Assembly: GCA_008638375.1 (NCBI GenBank)
Contig: CM018043.1
Coordinates: 35,419,981-35,483,980, forward strand
Reading direction: 5' to 3'
Length of the DNA: 64,000 nt
Source: Nyssa sinensis
Taxonomy: Eukaryota > Streptophyta > Magnoliopsida > Cornales > Nyssaceae
The notes below the pieces were generated by a model. It searched no databases. It was not told the origin of the DNA and was given only the letters and a program-made list of their open reading frames with translations. The position numbers and the translations under genes are program-made. Of the stretch, positions 1 through 10,953 are shown piece after piece. The stretch's first letter is position 1; every line of letters begins with the position of its first letter.

Positions 1-290
1 TACTCAGGCTCTGTGACTGTTTCAAAGGATGGAGGTCTCAACTTGTGAAACCTATCTAGCAGGTCATTGCGGAGGCCAGCTCCAACGGGTGGCACTGGAG
101 CAGGCGGGGGTGGTATAGCTAGGGCTTCAGCTGGGTTGTTAGCTGGTCTGGGCTGATTCTGCTGCAGGGTTCTATTCAACCCTTCTATCGCTCGGGCGAA
201 CTGAGCCAAAGCCGCCCGCATTTCACGTATAGTCGCGCTCTCAGTCGGGGCTTGAGGTTCCCTATTGCCGTTTCTCGTCCGTGGCGGCAT
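1..290 (-). CDS. Ty3/gypsy gag, N-terminal part (runs off the left edge)
   Basis: Reading leftward from an ATG at 288-290, the frame stays open for about 96 codons to the window edge. The product starts MPPRTRNGN and has a proline/alanine-rich stretch around residues 50-75. It ends in a segment with LLDRFHKLRPPSF, which resembles the region just before the capsid domain in Tekay-like gypsy gag proteins (family knowledge). Gag would form the virus-like particle that packages element RNA. The coding start lies 185 bases inside LTR A and just past a tRNA-type primer-binding site, which fixes element orientation as minus. No frameshift or stop is seen, so this copy may be young, but the rest is outside the window. 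Confidence 0.75.
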   Translation of the reverse strand, partial: MPPRTRNGNREPQAPTESATIREMRAALAQFARAIEGLNRTLQQNQPRPANNPAEALAIPPPPAPVPPVGAGLRNDLLDRFHKLRPPSFETVTEPE

Positions 291-458
291 CTGAGGCAGA
301 ATAAAAATCATTTTTCAGTATTCTCGTTCAGTGTGTCTTTGTATAATGACAAGCTGATCATTGTTGGCTCAAGGTTCCTACCACTCAAGCATATACTCCC
401 TAAGGATTTAGTTTGGTAACCCTAAGGTTCTGTTCTACGTTCGGGATGTAAAACCTAA

Positions 459-471
459 GGCTCTTATACCA
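459..471 (-). promoter_or_regulatory. Primer-binding site of gypsy element A
   Basis: On the minus strand the sequence is TGGTATAAGAGCC, close to the usual initiator-Met tRNA primer site TGGTATCAGAGCC. It sits 4 bases inside the sense end of LTR A (GTGACA at 476) and upstream of gag, the position where reverse transcription starts. This shows that LTR A is a 5' LTR rather than a solo LTR. Confidence 0.7.
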
Positions 472-1374
472 ACTCTGTCACATCCCCCATACCCACCCTG
501 TGCGGATTAGGGGGCGTGCGACCGGCCAGTTAGGCACCCATCGGTTTTTTTTTGAAATCAAAATGCCGATGGATAATCCTAACCACAGGCCATTCATCAG
601 TAACATCCAAGTACAATGCATTCAATTTATATAAGTTGCAGCGGAATTAAGGGAATGCATAACACCTTGGCAGAGCCATTAATATATCCATGATTAACTA
701 TTACATCATTGTCCTACAAAAGATACGAGTCTTAGGTTTTCAGTACATCATATTCAGAGATGGAGTTAGGTACAAAAATGGTTAATTCATAAGTTCTTCA
801 AAATAGTTCTCCGGGTCTCCAACCCGCTAATCCTGAGTGCTGGGTCCCTCACCTGAAAAATGTTAGGGAAGGGGTGAGCTTTGAAAAGCTCAGTGAGTAA
901 CACGGGTCCCCTGTCATGGGTTTCAAACCATTGTTGTTTATAAAGCAGGTGGTTGAATCAGGCATTTCAGAAGTTATAGTTAAATCCGTATATTTGAACA
1001 GCATTTAAAAACAGGGATACAGTCAAAACATCAGAGCGACAGAACAGTTCAGCAACGAGCAGAGGAAAACAGTATAACAGGATAACAATACAGTATGCAT
1101 AATTCAAACAGTGCAATATGCTCATGTAGTGCTCAAGACTGAATTTGGTACCATGAATCAGTTGTTCTTTCAGTAAAAACAGGGATAGTTTTATTTCAAT
1201 ACGGAACAGTGAAATCAGACAGAGTAAAATATAGTCATGCATTGAGTAGAAGCATGAAAGACAGTGTATCAGTAAGAACGGTACAGTACAGTATTTAAAA
1301 GTACAATAACTAGACGGTGTACTTATACACCAATTCAGGAGTCTAGGTTACTCACCTTGTGCGGTAACTGGGAC

Positions 1375-1789
1375 TTAACTGAGAAGCCTTTCTCTTCTTC
1401 TTATCCTTCTTATCCTAGAAAATTGATAAACATTCCATAAATCTCACATGAAACTTAACTTGGTTCATTTTAATTCAAAATTCAACCTGGGTTAGACTAT
1501 CTTGCTGTCTATGTGTTTTCATGATAATTGAAAATTACCTTTGTATCCATTCTTTCAGGGTTTCGGTGTCTTCTTGTTTCTTTAATTTAGCCTCTGCAAT
1601 CATTGCCTTGGTGGGCATTTTATATATAAACGGTCGAACAGAGACTACCTCGGTTGTCTTGGCTATCCTTATGTTTCGTTCGATTATCTTTTGTTGCCAT
1701 AATAGTTCTCGCATGAACTCCTGTTGCTTCTTATCAGCTAGTCTTTCGGCTTTAGACATAATGGTAAATTTCTTGTTTTTTCCTTCCAT
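1375..1789 (-). CDS. LTR-encoded small conserved protein, copy A (two exons)
   Basis: I do not recognise this protein. The first exon (about 1539-1809, ATG at 1789) encodes 84 residues with KKQQEFMRELLWQQ, IAKTTEVVSVRPFIY, TKAMIAEAK and DTETLKEWIQR. It follows an acceptor (gattatgtcatag) and stops at a donor, AAAG|GTAATTTTC; without splicing, the GTAA supplies an immediate stop. If joined to 1356-1414 (acceptor ttttctag, donor CACAAG|gtgagtaa) the frame continues for about 13 strongly basic residues to a TAA at 1375-1377. The sequence is mostly helical in character and basic, with no membrane segment. The same exon occurs in LTRs E and H with the same splice phase. It is sense with respect to the LTR. 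Whether it is translated is unknown. Confidence 0.55.
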
Positions 1790-2611
1790 GACTGGCTTGA
1801 GTTTTTATCCTATGACATAATCCCAAGATGTCAGGATATGTACTACCTCTAGGTAGTCTGGTCATGAAATTATCTAAGCTTCCATTGGGTTAGTTTTTAG
1901 TTCATTCGGATGTTATCTAACTTGATGCAGGGCTAGGGGTATTTCGGTCATTTCACAATTGTGAAGTTTTGACTTCGACTCGTCATCCGGTCACGTGTAT
2001 AGCCCTAAACGTATCAGGGTTTCTATTATTTTCAGTTTCGTCTCAATCGGACTTCGTTTGGGTCCTAAACAGTGTCAGGGGCATCTTGGTAATTTCACTG
2101 TGTCATATTTTTCGGCACTTCATCTGCTAATACGGACCTTACCGTTGAGTCCGGAGCGTCCGACATAGTCAAAATAGACTGTCGTTTAGTGTAATTCGGT
2201 CCTAAGTGTCACTAGGGGTAATACGGTCATTTTCCCTTTCCAGGTCTGTATTTTTCAGGACCTAGTTTCGCAAATCGGACCTCACCATTGAGTCCGGAAT
2301 GTTTGAAATAGTGGAAATACACTATTCATTTGACTTATTTGGACTTCATTTGACCTATTAATGACCTAGGGGTAATTTGGTTATTTTTATTTAATTAATA
2401 AATTAATTAAATAATTAATTTATTATTTATTAAATTATCAGGGGTATAAATGAAATAAAATATCAAAAACTGGGCCAGAGTTAAATTTCCTAAAACTGTT
2501 GGGGCCGTTTTGTAATTTTTCAAAAGATTTAAACTGAACCAAAGGGTTCAGTCCGTATGCAACTGAACCAGACCGGTCCAGTCCGGTTTTAACCGGTTCA
2601 AGGTACTGTGC

Positions 2612-2630
2612 TGACGTCAAGCTGACGTCA
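2612..2630. promoter_or_regulatory. Paired TGACGTCA (bZIP/as-1-like) motif in LTR A
   Basis: Two perfect TGACGTCA palindromes at 2612-2619 and 2623-2630, spaced 11 bp start to start. TGACGTCA is the core bound by plant TGA/bZIP factors, and pairs of TGACG sites form as-1 elements (established knowledge). The same pair with the same spacing is in LTR C. It would lie inside the long first intron of the proposed LTR transcript, so an enhancer role is inference. Confidence 0.45.
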
Positions 2631-4289
2631 GCCCTACACATTTAAATTTTTAATTTAACAGTACCAGAACAACATAGTTTAGGTTATGGTTCATATCCGT
2701 TTTTATTCGGGTCGGGGCCTGACCCGAAGACCCGATCCAAGACCCGTTACTGTTCATCGTCCCTACCCGTATAGGGCCACTGTTGCCCTAGAAAATTGCA
2801 GAATTTTCTCCCTCTATTTCGTGGAGTTTTAGGTGCGGTTTGCAACAGGTTTTGATCCTAAACGACTTCTGGGAGTAAAACGAACCTCTTGGCATTGGTT
2901 TCAAGCTTCGGGTTCATCCATGGTGTTCTGTTTCGGCCGATGTTCAAGGGAGATTTCTGTTGGGTTGCATGGCCTCGTTTCTCAACCATTTTGGACGGGG
3001 TTTGGTTCTCTGAAATCCCTACAGCAAGGGCTTCAATCCCCCATCCTTAAATCTCAGTTTTGGGGTCTAGTTTAGAGGTTTGGTTTTTGGGCCGAGAAGA
3101 ATAGTGTCATTTTTGGGGGTCTCAACCTAGGTTTCTAGGTCGCGGTTGGGGTTTTCCAAGGTTCTACAAAGTCCTATTTTATGTTTTGATCATCCAAGGT
3201 TCGGTTGGTTGAGGTCGGATCAGACCTGCAACCTCAAGGTCCATCAATGGCGGTCTGTTTCCATTTCTGTGTTTTAAGGCAGTTTTGTTGGTCCAAATCA
3301 ATCATAAGCAATCCAGGCCTCATTGTTAAGTTATTATACATGCATCAACAGTCCAAACAGCAACAAAACAGTAGCCATATTCAAGAAGAAAATTTCAGAA
3401 GAATTTTTTAAACAACTCACGTGTACAGTGGTTCCCTCACTGGTTGTGCTCAAGCAGAAGCTTCAAGAGCTGGATTGGATCCTCCCCCTAGTCGTGCAGC
3501 CCTTCAGTTCCAATCTCTAGCTTCCTCCAATGGATTTCCAATGTACACCCTTGTGTATCTCTCACTCTCTCTCTCTCTAGGATTTCTCTCTCTCTCTCTC
3601 TCTCACCACTTTCTCTCTCTATAAAACAGTATATCAACACTCTCTAAATGGCAGATCTGCATATATGGAGATATACATATCTTACATTTCTCTTGACCCT
3701 TCATCTCCCCACATGCATGATTATCTTGCATGAAATCTGGTTGGAAGAGAGGCTTAATCATGAACTATAGGCATGATGGCTATGGCATAGCATGATGTAA
3801 GGCTGAGGTGTTGCATGTTTGGGTATTGGCCACTTTGGGGAATGGCCAAATCTGAATGCTATTTAAATATATATCTTTGCACATATATACACAAAGATGT
3901 TCCTAGCCTAGTTAGTAATTTTTTTGGTAAACCAAATTCTGCCCAGTTTGGTCAAAGGATCAAATCCTCTTGGCCACAATTTCTGGTCTTTTTCCATATT
4001 TCGGGCTTAGGCCCTGTTTGGCTACGCATTAAGCAGTTTCACTGTTTCTTACTTAACTTTCAATCTGTAACTTATTTTTCGACGCAGTTTCTTCCAGTCA
4101 ACTCCTAGTTAGGTTAGCCTCAGTGTCCAAGGGTTCAGTGTCAGTAATCAGTTTCTCAGAATTTCAAAATTTGCTAACATGGGTTTTGTCAGTTTTAACA
4201 GTTGAATTTAAACAGTTAAATGACAGATCAGATTTCAGAAACAGTTTTCATTGCATACTTTAATCAGAACATAAGTCTGGGGTGTTACA

Positions 4290-5880
4290 CAATAGATAGA
4301 CATAACCATATCTAAGGGTCCGCACATATCAGTATGGTCCCCCTCTAGCCTTAATATTTAAGGGTCCGCACACATCAGTATGGATTAACTCCAATACTTC
4401 TTTGGCCTTGTGTCCCTTTGAAGCAAAGGGTCTTCTGGTCATCTTTCCCTCTAAACAGGATATACAGACTGGCAGTGGTTCAACAACTAAGGAAGACAAA
4501 GTACCTTCCTTTAGCAGTCTATTAATCCTATCCAAATTAATATGACCTAGCCTTAAGTGCCAAAGATAAGCTGAATTAGTAGAAGAAACTTTTCTTTTAA
4601 GTGGTAAAGTTTATGATGGTTCTTTATTTTTGGTGTCATGTATGTCATACATCTTAAGAGTAATCAAATAAAGACCATTAACTATGGTGCCAGAGCATAT
4701 AAAAGAACTATTATATTTAATAACAACATTTGAATTAAAATAAACTAAATAACATTGTTTTATTAAACTTGAAACTGATAATAAGTTCCTTCTAATACCA
4801 GACACATATAAGCAATCATAAAGTACTAGTGTCTTATTTGAAGAAAAACATAAAATAATTACTCACACCACAACAACTTTTGCTTCTGTTCCCAAGTGTA
4901 AAGATAATCTCTCCATCACTTAGTCGCCTGGTCTCCCGAAACCCTTGTAACGAATTACAGATGTGATTAGTTGCACCGGAGTTTACACACCAGGAATCTA
5001 GAATACCCACTATATAGCTTACATTAATTACTAGTGACTCGATTATACCTGTGTCCCTTTTCTTGGCTAGATAATCTGGACAGTTTTTCTTCCAATGCCC
5101 CATGACCCCACAGTGGAAACACTTTCCTTTGGGCTTAGTGGTTGCCCCTTTCTTCTTTTTGCCAACACCCCCTTTAGGACCTATATTTTCCCTAAAGTTT
5201 TTGGGGTTCTGTTTCTTCTTCCACTTGCCCATGCCTTTGGGCTTGGGCTTAAAAGAAGAACCCTCAGCCACATGAGCATTAGGATGACTTTTGATAATAC
5301 CCTCCACTGCCTGTAAAGAGCTCAGAAGCTCAGCCAAAGTCAAATTCATTTTCTTGATGTTATAGTTGAGCTTAAATTGATTAAAAAAGTCAGACAGCGA
5401 CTCAAATATAATATCAACCTGGGACTTACCATCAATGTCAGCCCCTAGAACTTCCAACAAATTTAAAAGTCAATCATTTTTAAAACATAGTCTTTTACTA
5501 GAGTTTCTTCTGCCATCTTAGTGTTCATGAGTGCACTCATGGCATTCTGCCTAGCAGGACGCCCCTGGTCCCCAAACATCTCCTTTATGTTAAGGATCAT
5601 ATCCCTAGCTGTTGGGAAACTCTGATGCTGATGCTGTAAAACACTTGACATCGAAGCTAAAATATAGCAACGTGCCATCTCATCAACCTTGACCCACTTA
5701 GAATAGCGGTCAAAGTCCTCTTAGGGAGCATCAGCCTTTGGAAGGTCTAGGCTATTCCACAGTTAATCACATATTTGTACCCCTCTACAGTAAGCACAAT
5801 GTCCAAATTCCGTTTCTAGTCCACATAGTTAGGTCCAGTCAACTTATTTTCTTTCACGATGATAAAAAATGAGTTAAATT
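4290..5880 (-). pseudogene. Ty1/copia gag-pol remnant (gag, protease, start of integrase)
   Basis: Minus strand, read from about 5880 leftward. Gag includes a block around 5463-5678 (ARCYILASMSSVLQHQ) and a CCHC zinc knuckle CFHCGVMGHWKKNC near 5060-5115. The protease follows with NSGATNHIC where copia proteases have DSGA, so the catalytic Asp appears replaced by Asn. A GAG-pre-integrase segment lies at 4611-4805 (MSGIRRNLLSVSSL), followed by the integrase start at 4329-4535 (CISCLEGKMTRRPF). Several frameshifts and stops break the frame, for example near 5460. The copy is cut at 4289 by LTR A and at 5901 by LTR C; its leader resumes at 14943. There is also a short duplication of 'aagggtccgcaca' at about 4313-4385. 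Confidence 0.8.
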
Positions 5881-5901
5881 AAGACATTTGAGAATCATAT
5901 A

Positions 5902-6296
5902 TGTCACGACCCGGAAACCCGGCCTCTGCGGATCCCGAATTGCGACCGCCACCCTTTGGCCCGTGGGCTGTCGGGCAAGGCTCAAGTAAGTAACTACGCC
6001 GAACAGCTATGCGATAGGGCCAGAACTGGCAAATTGCGGAAGCGTGAAAAAAAAATTTTCTTTTCGCACGTCCGTTCGGTACCGTCACTTCTTCTTCTTC
6101 TTCTTCTTCTTTGGAGCAGTAAACAAATAATATACATTCAGAGCATACTAAAAATTTAAAGTTATTTATGATACATATTCGTTGCCTCTCGGGCTTAAGT
6201 ACATATTTGTCTAAAATTTACTACATCAAATTTGACTGGCTACGGGTCCTAGTACTTCCAAAATTCCTAATGCAAATGGAGCTGCCAATCTCCAAA
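5902..6296 (-). mobile_element. Giant gypsy solo LTR C, sense-end part
   Basis: On the plus strand this begins TGTCACGACCCGG (sense end GTGACA). It is interrupted after 395 bp by LTR B and resumes at 10959. The target duplication of C is ATATA, at 5897-5901 and again at 14938-14942. It carries a (CTT)n microsatellite at about 6089-6111. The host sequence is the copia leader just upstream of its gag start. Confidence 0.85.
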
Positions 6297-9200
6297 TGTA
6301 ACACCCCGACCTTGCGTAATTAATAATTAGTTGTTAATTATTAATTAGCACTGACTTAATGAATGATTAAGGGAATTAATCATAATCCCGACGGTTATGA
6401 TAGACCGATTAAAATAATTAAATATGTCTGGAGAGAATGGTATAATACCCGAACCCGATTACTGATTAATTCGGTGAAATAACGCCGTTTTAACACCAAC
6501 GAAATCCGAATTAGCTAACCCGGGAAATCTCGGATGATTAATAAATGACACAGGAACCCCTGACACTAAAGATAACTGAAATAGAAACTGACTGGAAGAA
6601 ACCGAGTCGAAAAAGGAGCTACAGAATGAAAGTTATGTAGCAAACATTGAAACTGAATTAATGCGCAACCAAACAGGGCCTTAGCCCAAAATGTGGAAAA
6701 AATGGCCAAATGGGAGGCCAAGGGAATTGAACCCTTGACCTTTGAGTGGAAAGAACTCTTATCCAAAAAAATTAACCATGTAAGCTGCCAATGTCTTGTG
6801 CTTAGTTATACAACTAAAATGTATATATCTCTAAATTGCCCCAAGCTGCCACCCAAATTAGCCAATGGCCAAACATGCAACACATCACCCCTATGCACCC
6901 TAGCCCCCATCATCACCTACCTCAACACTTGATGACCTCTCCTCTAACCAAAATACATGCAAATTAATCATGAGGTTGGGAGATGTATTGGATAAGAAAA
7001 ATCTGATTTGCATTTACAAGTCTCCATATGTGTATTGGAGAATTGAGAAATCAGAAATTGGTGCATGAGATCTGCTAGAGAGGGGGGGCTGTTAGAGGGA
7101 GAAAGTGAGAACTGCATGTGTATAACATGGTGAGTGTTTGTGTCCCAGGGAGCTGCTCTATGAAGGAAGAACAGAACTGAGGTGCACGACTGGGACTGAG
7201 GCACACCTGAGGTGCCAAAGGACTGAACTGAGCCATGAGAGGGAGGAATAATGGCCTGAACCAGAGGTAAACACGCAAAACTGTCAAATTTCTGTTCAAA
7301 AATTTTAGCATTGTTTCTGATAGTTTGGATCTGTACAAACTGTACATATATACTATTGTGAGACCCTAGAACTGTTCTGAATTGATTGGGAGGGTCGGGT
7401 AAGCCTTAAAACCCAAAACTGTGACAAACCGCCATTAACGACCTTCCTGTAATAGGTCTGATTCGACCTCCATAAAACTGAAATCTAATGGTCTAGAACT
7501 GATCTAGACCCTTCTAGGACCCCATAAATACTGACCCGTGACTTGGAAACACATGGAAGGCCCTCAAAACCGAACCTATTGTCTCGGCCATTGGAACCCA
7601 AACTCGTAAATAAGCTTCTAAACTGAAATCTAAAAATGGGATGTTGATCCCCATGGAATTACGGTCACAACAAGCCAAACCTTGTGCGATTTGGTTAATA
7701 AACGGAGTTGTATGACCGAACAGTGTCCCCTCACAATAATCAGTTATACCGAGCTGGATCTTTGGATTCGAAGCTCGAAATCAATGCAAAATTGTTGGTA
7801 TCACATACAAAAATGTTTTGGAATGAAAACATATCGAAAACAGCCCTTGAAAACCCACGAAATTGAAGAAATAGCAAACCTGCAACTAGGGCAACGGATG
7901 GGGAAAAGATAGGGAAGATGGAGTCGACTCGGCCGAGTTGACCGAGCCAAGCCGAGCTGACTCGGACAAGTGTCGGCATGTGAGGATGCCACCAAATTAT
8001 TGAAACTGTGCCGTTTTGGTGTTAAATGTTTTAAATTAAAACCTGAATCTTGCCTGTTTGGTAACATGGTTAATAAATTGAAACTAGATTGAGGACTGTC
8101 CAAACCGAGGATAAAGGCCAAATTGGGGTTAATTGGATTATGCTATTCCGGTTCTGTGAGGTCCAGTGAACCGGTTGGTTCACCACATGCCCAATCCAGT
8201 CTAGGATTTTGAATTGAAAACCCAATGGTCCACTGTTTGAAATTGAATAATTGAACCAAAACTTTTGTAAATTAGTTTTTGACCCCAACAGTTTTGGATA
8301 TTGTACTGTGGCCCAGATTTTGGAAAAAATTGTACATTTAAGCCCCTGGTAAATTAATTAAATAATAAAATAATTATTTTATTAAATGGGTAAAATTACA
8401 ATTTTACCCCTGGATATTATATATGTCAAACAGAGTCCAAATAAATTAAATAAATAGTGTATTTTCACTATTTCAAATATTCTGGACTCAATGGTACAGT
8501 CCAAATTGGGAAATTATGTACCGAAAAATACAGACCTGCAAGTGACAAATGACAATACTGCCCCTGAGGGTACCTAGGCCCAAATAAAAATAAAAGACAG
8601 TCTATTCTGATTATGTCGGGCATTCTGGACTCAACAGTGAAGTCCGTTTAATGAACTGAAGTCCCGAAAAATACAGACACAAATTGTAAAATGACTGAAT
8701 TACCCCTAAAGATACCTAGGCCCAATTAAACATAAAAGATGGTCCAAGTTAACTATGTCAGACACTCTGGACCCAATGGTGAGGTCCATTTTATGAACTA
8801 AGGTTCCGAACAGTTTGGTTATACAATATGTGAAATTACCAGAATACCCCTGATACTGTACGAAGCCCAAATAAAGTCCGAATTGAGCAAAATTAATACC
8901 AATTGAAGCCCAATTACTTATGGGCTCATATATACGATTAAATTATGATTCGAAATCAGAACATCAGGAAATGTAAAATTATCAAACTGCCCCTAATGCC
9001 ATACGAAACCTAAATGAAGTCTGATTCAGACGAAACTGATACCAATAGAAGCCCAGATACCTGTGAAACTGTATACTTGATTAAATGATGAATCAGAGTC
9101 AGAATCTTACGAAACGTAAAATGACCAAAATACCCCTAAGCACATGAAGTGCAAAGTAGAGGTGGAATAAAGGTCAAACTGATCTGATAAATTATCATAA

Positions 9201-10953
9201 GGATAATTATGAACACTGAAGGGCTAAATAAGACTCCGGAACAGTTAACGCGTAAAACGAGAAACGACTAATGTGTCCCGATGACCAAAAGCAGATACCA
9301 AACGAAGTCCAAAGGACTTAGAAAATTATATCTAAGATATGTGGACTATTCTGAGGACCACGATAGGGTTCGGGACAAGAATGGACAAATTACCATTTTG
9401 CCCCTAAGGCTAAATAAGCACTTAACTAATAGCGATTCAAGTCTAAAAGACTTAGAACTTCATGTATACGATATATAGGATATTCTGAGAACCACGACTA
9501 GGGTCCCGGGCAAGAATGACAAAATTACCATTTTGCCCCTATGGTTAAAATAAGAACCTAACTGATACCGATTGGAGTCTAAAAGACGTAGAACTTTATA
9601 TTTAAGATATAAAGACTATTCTGAGGGCCTTGACAGGGCCCAGGGCAAGAGTGATAAAATGACCGTTTTGCCCCTAAGGCTGAAAAAGTAACTGACTAAT
9701 AACGATTGAAGTCTAAATGACTTAAATTATAATTCTGAAGACTACTAAGCCTAATTAAGGAATGAAATAGCCCTGGATGAAACCCGATGAGAGGGCGATA
9801 GGCTACTAGGCTATCTTAGGTAAACCGATAGACACCTAAGATGACGAATAAGGCCTGAATGGATGAATTCTGATCTGTCTGTGATTGATGATGATTATTC
9901 AGGACATATGTGAAGATGTCCTGACGTACTTGGAGGTTATCGGATTGTTTGTGCAAGGAGATAACCGTAACAGTTTGTGAGTAACCCTGACTCCTGACTT
10001 GGTGTATAAGTACACTGTCTAGTTATTGTATTTTATAATACTGTACTGTACTGTTTTATCTGATACACTGATTTCGTGCTCTTACTCAAATGCATGATTT
10101 TACTCTGTCTGGCTTCTCTGTTCTGTTCTAAAATAAACCGATCACTATTTTTTTAACTGGTTCTGAAAAGAACAACTGATTCTTGGTACCACCTCAGTCT
10201 TGAGCACTATATGAGCATACTGCACTGTTTAATCTGTGCATACTGTACTATTTATTCTGTTATACTATTCTGCTCTGCTCATTACTGATCTGTTCTGTTA
10301 CTCTGATGTTTCAATTGATCTGTTCTGTTACCCTGATGTCTTAACTGTTCTCCGATTTTTAATACTGTTTCAAATGAACGTATTTAATTACCTTCTCAGA
10401 AATGCCTGACTCACCCACATGCTTTATAAACAACAATGGTTTGAAACCCATGACAGGGAACCTATGTTACTCATTGGGCTTTTCGAAGCTCACCCTCATT
10501 CCCTAATATTTTTCAGGAATGATATCTATTAGGATCTGATGGCACTGATCTGTGGAGACTGGATTATTGAGGATTGAATCTGTTTAATCAGGTGAGTGAT
10601 GTAATACGACTGACTTGACTGATATGTACTAGATATAGACATGGCTCATGGATTTAAACGGTACTCTAGAGGTTATAGTTCTACTATGTTGTTATATATC
10701 GGATTATAGATATGCTCTGAGGTTAGAATTGTTAGCTATTGGATTTTAGACTTGCTCTGTGTGATACAAATCCTACGGTGGATACATGAGTTGCATTCCC
10801 TTGACAAAAAGTTTTTAAATTCCGCTGCATCTGACCCTACAGTCGGAGTGCAATTTACTTGAAATGTTCAAAAATTTCCTTCCGTTGGTCGCGTGGCGAC
10901 TGACTGGCATCACGTCCTCGACATTCGCGTAGGGTAGGGTTCGGGATGTGACA
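6297..10953 (+). mobile_element. Giant gypsy solo LTR B nested in LTR C
   Basis: Starts TGTAACACCCCGACC and ends GGGTTCGGGATGTGACA, 4657 bp. It is flanked by a perfect 5-bp duplication CCAAA (6292-6296 and 10954-10958), so it is a solo LTR inserted into LTR C. It contains a leader with an AG|GTAA donor at about 7265, a long array of decayed repeat units (8440-9720), a sequence matching the third-exon donor region (GTGAGTAACCC near 9976) and the acceptor ctaatatttttcag before 10517. The small coding exon present in A, E and H is not recognisable here. Confidence 0.9.
8440..9720 (+). repeat. Decayed tandem array, period about 135-143 bp, in LTR B
   Basis: A marker block 'aaatgaccaaaatacccct' recurs with its CCCCT at about 8561, 8703, 8847, 8990, 9133, 9401, 9536 and 9671. 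The intervals are 142, 144, 143, 143, 268 (one block lost), 135 and 135. Each unit also carries a 'ctggactcaatggtgaggtcc' type block in the first half of the array. Units are strongly diverged, but the spacing is regular. Confidence 0.6.

Larger units (their letters stand above)
476..4289 (-). mobile_element. Giant gypsy LTR, copy A (5' LTR of the element with gag at 1-290)
   Basis: In sense (minus) orientation it starts TGTAACACCCC at 4289 and ends GATGTGACA at 476, 3814 bp. It is bordered inside by a primer-binding site and gag, and outside by copia pol at 4290. Contents in sense order: a GA-rich tract (plus strand shows CT repeats at about 3565-3620), a paired TGACGTCA motif (2612-2630), diverged units carrying 'accattgagtccggaatgt', a small conserved coding exon (1539-1809), a second short exon (1356-1414) and an acceptor at 853-855. 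The flanking 5 bases at 4290-4294 are caata; the other end is outside the window, so the target duplication cannot be checked. Confidence 0.85.
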
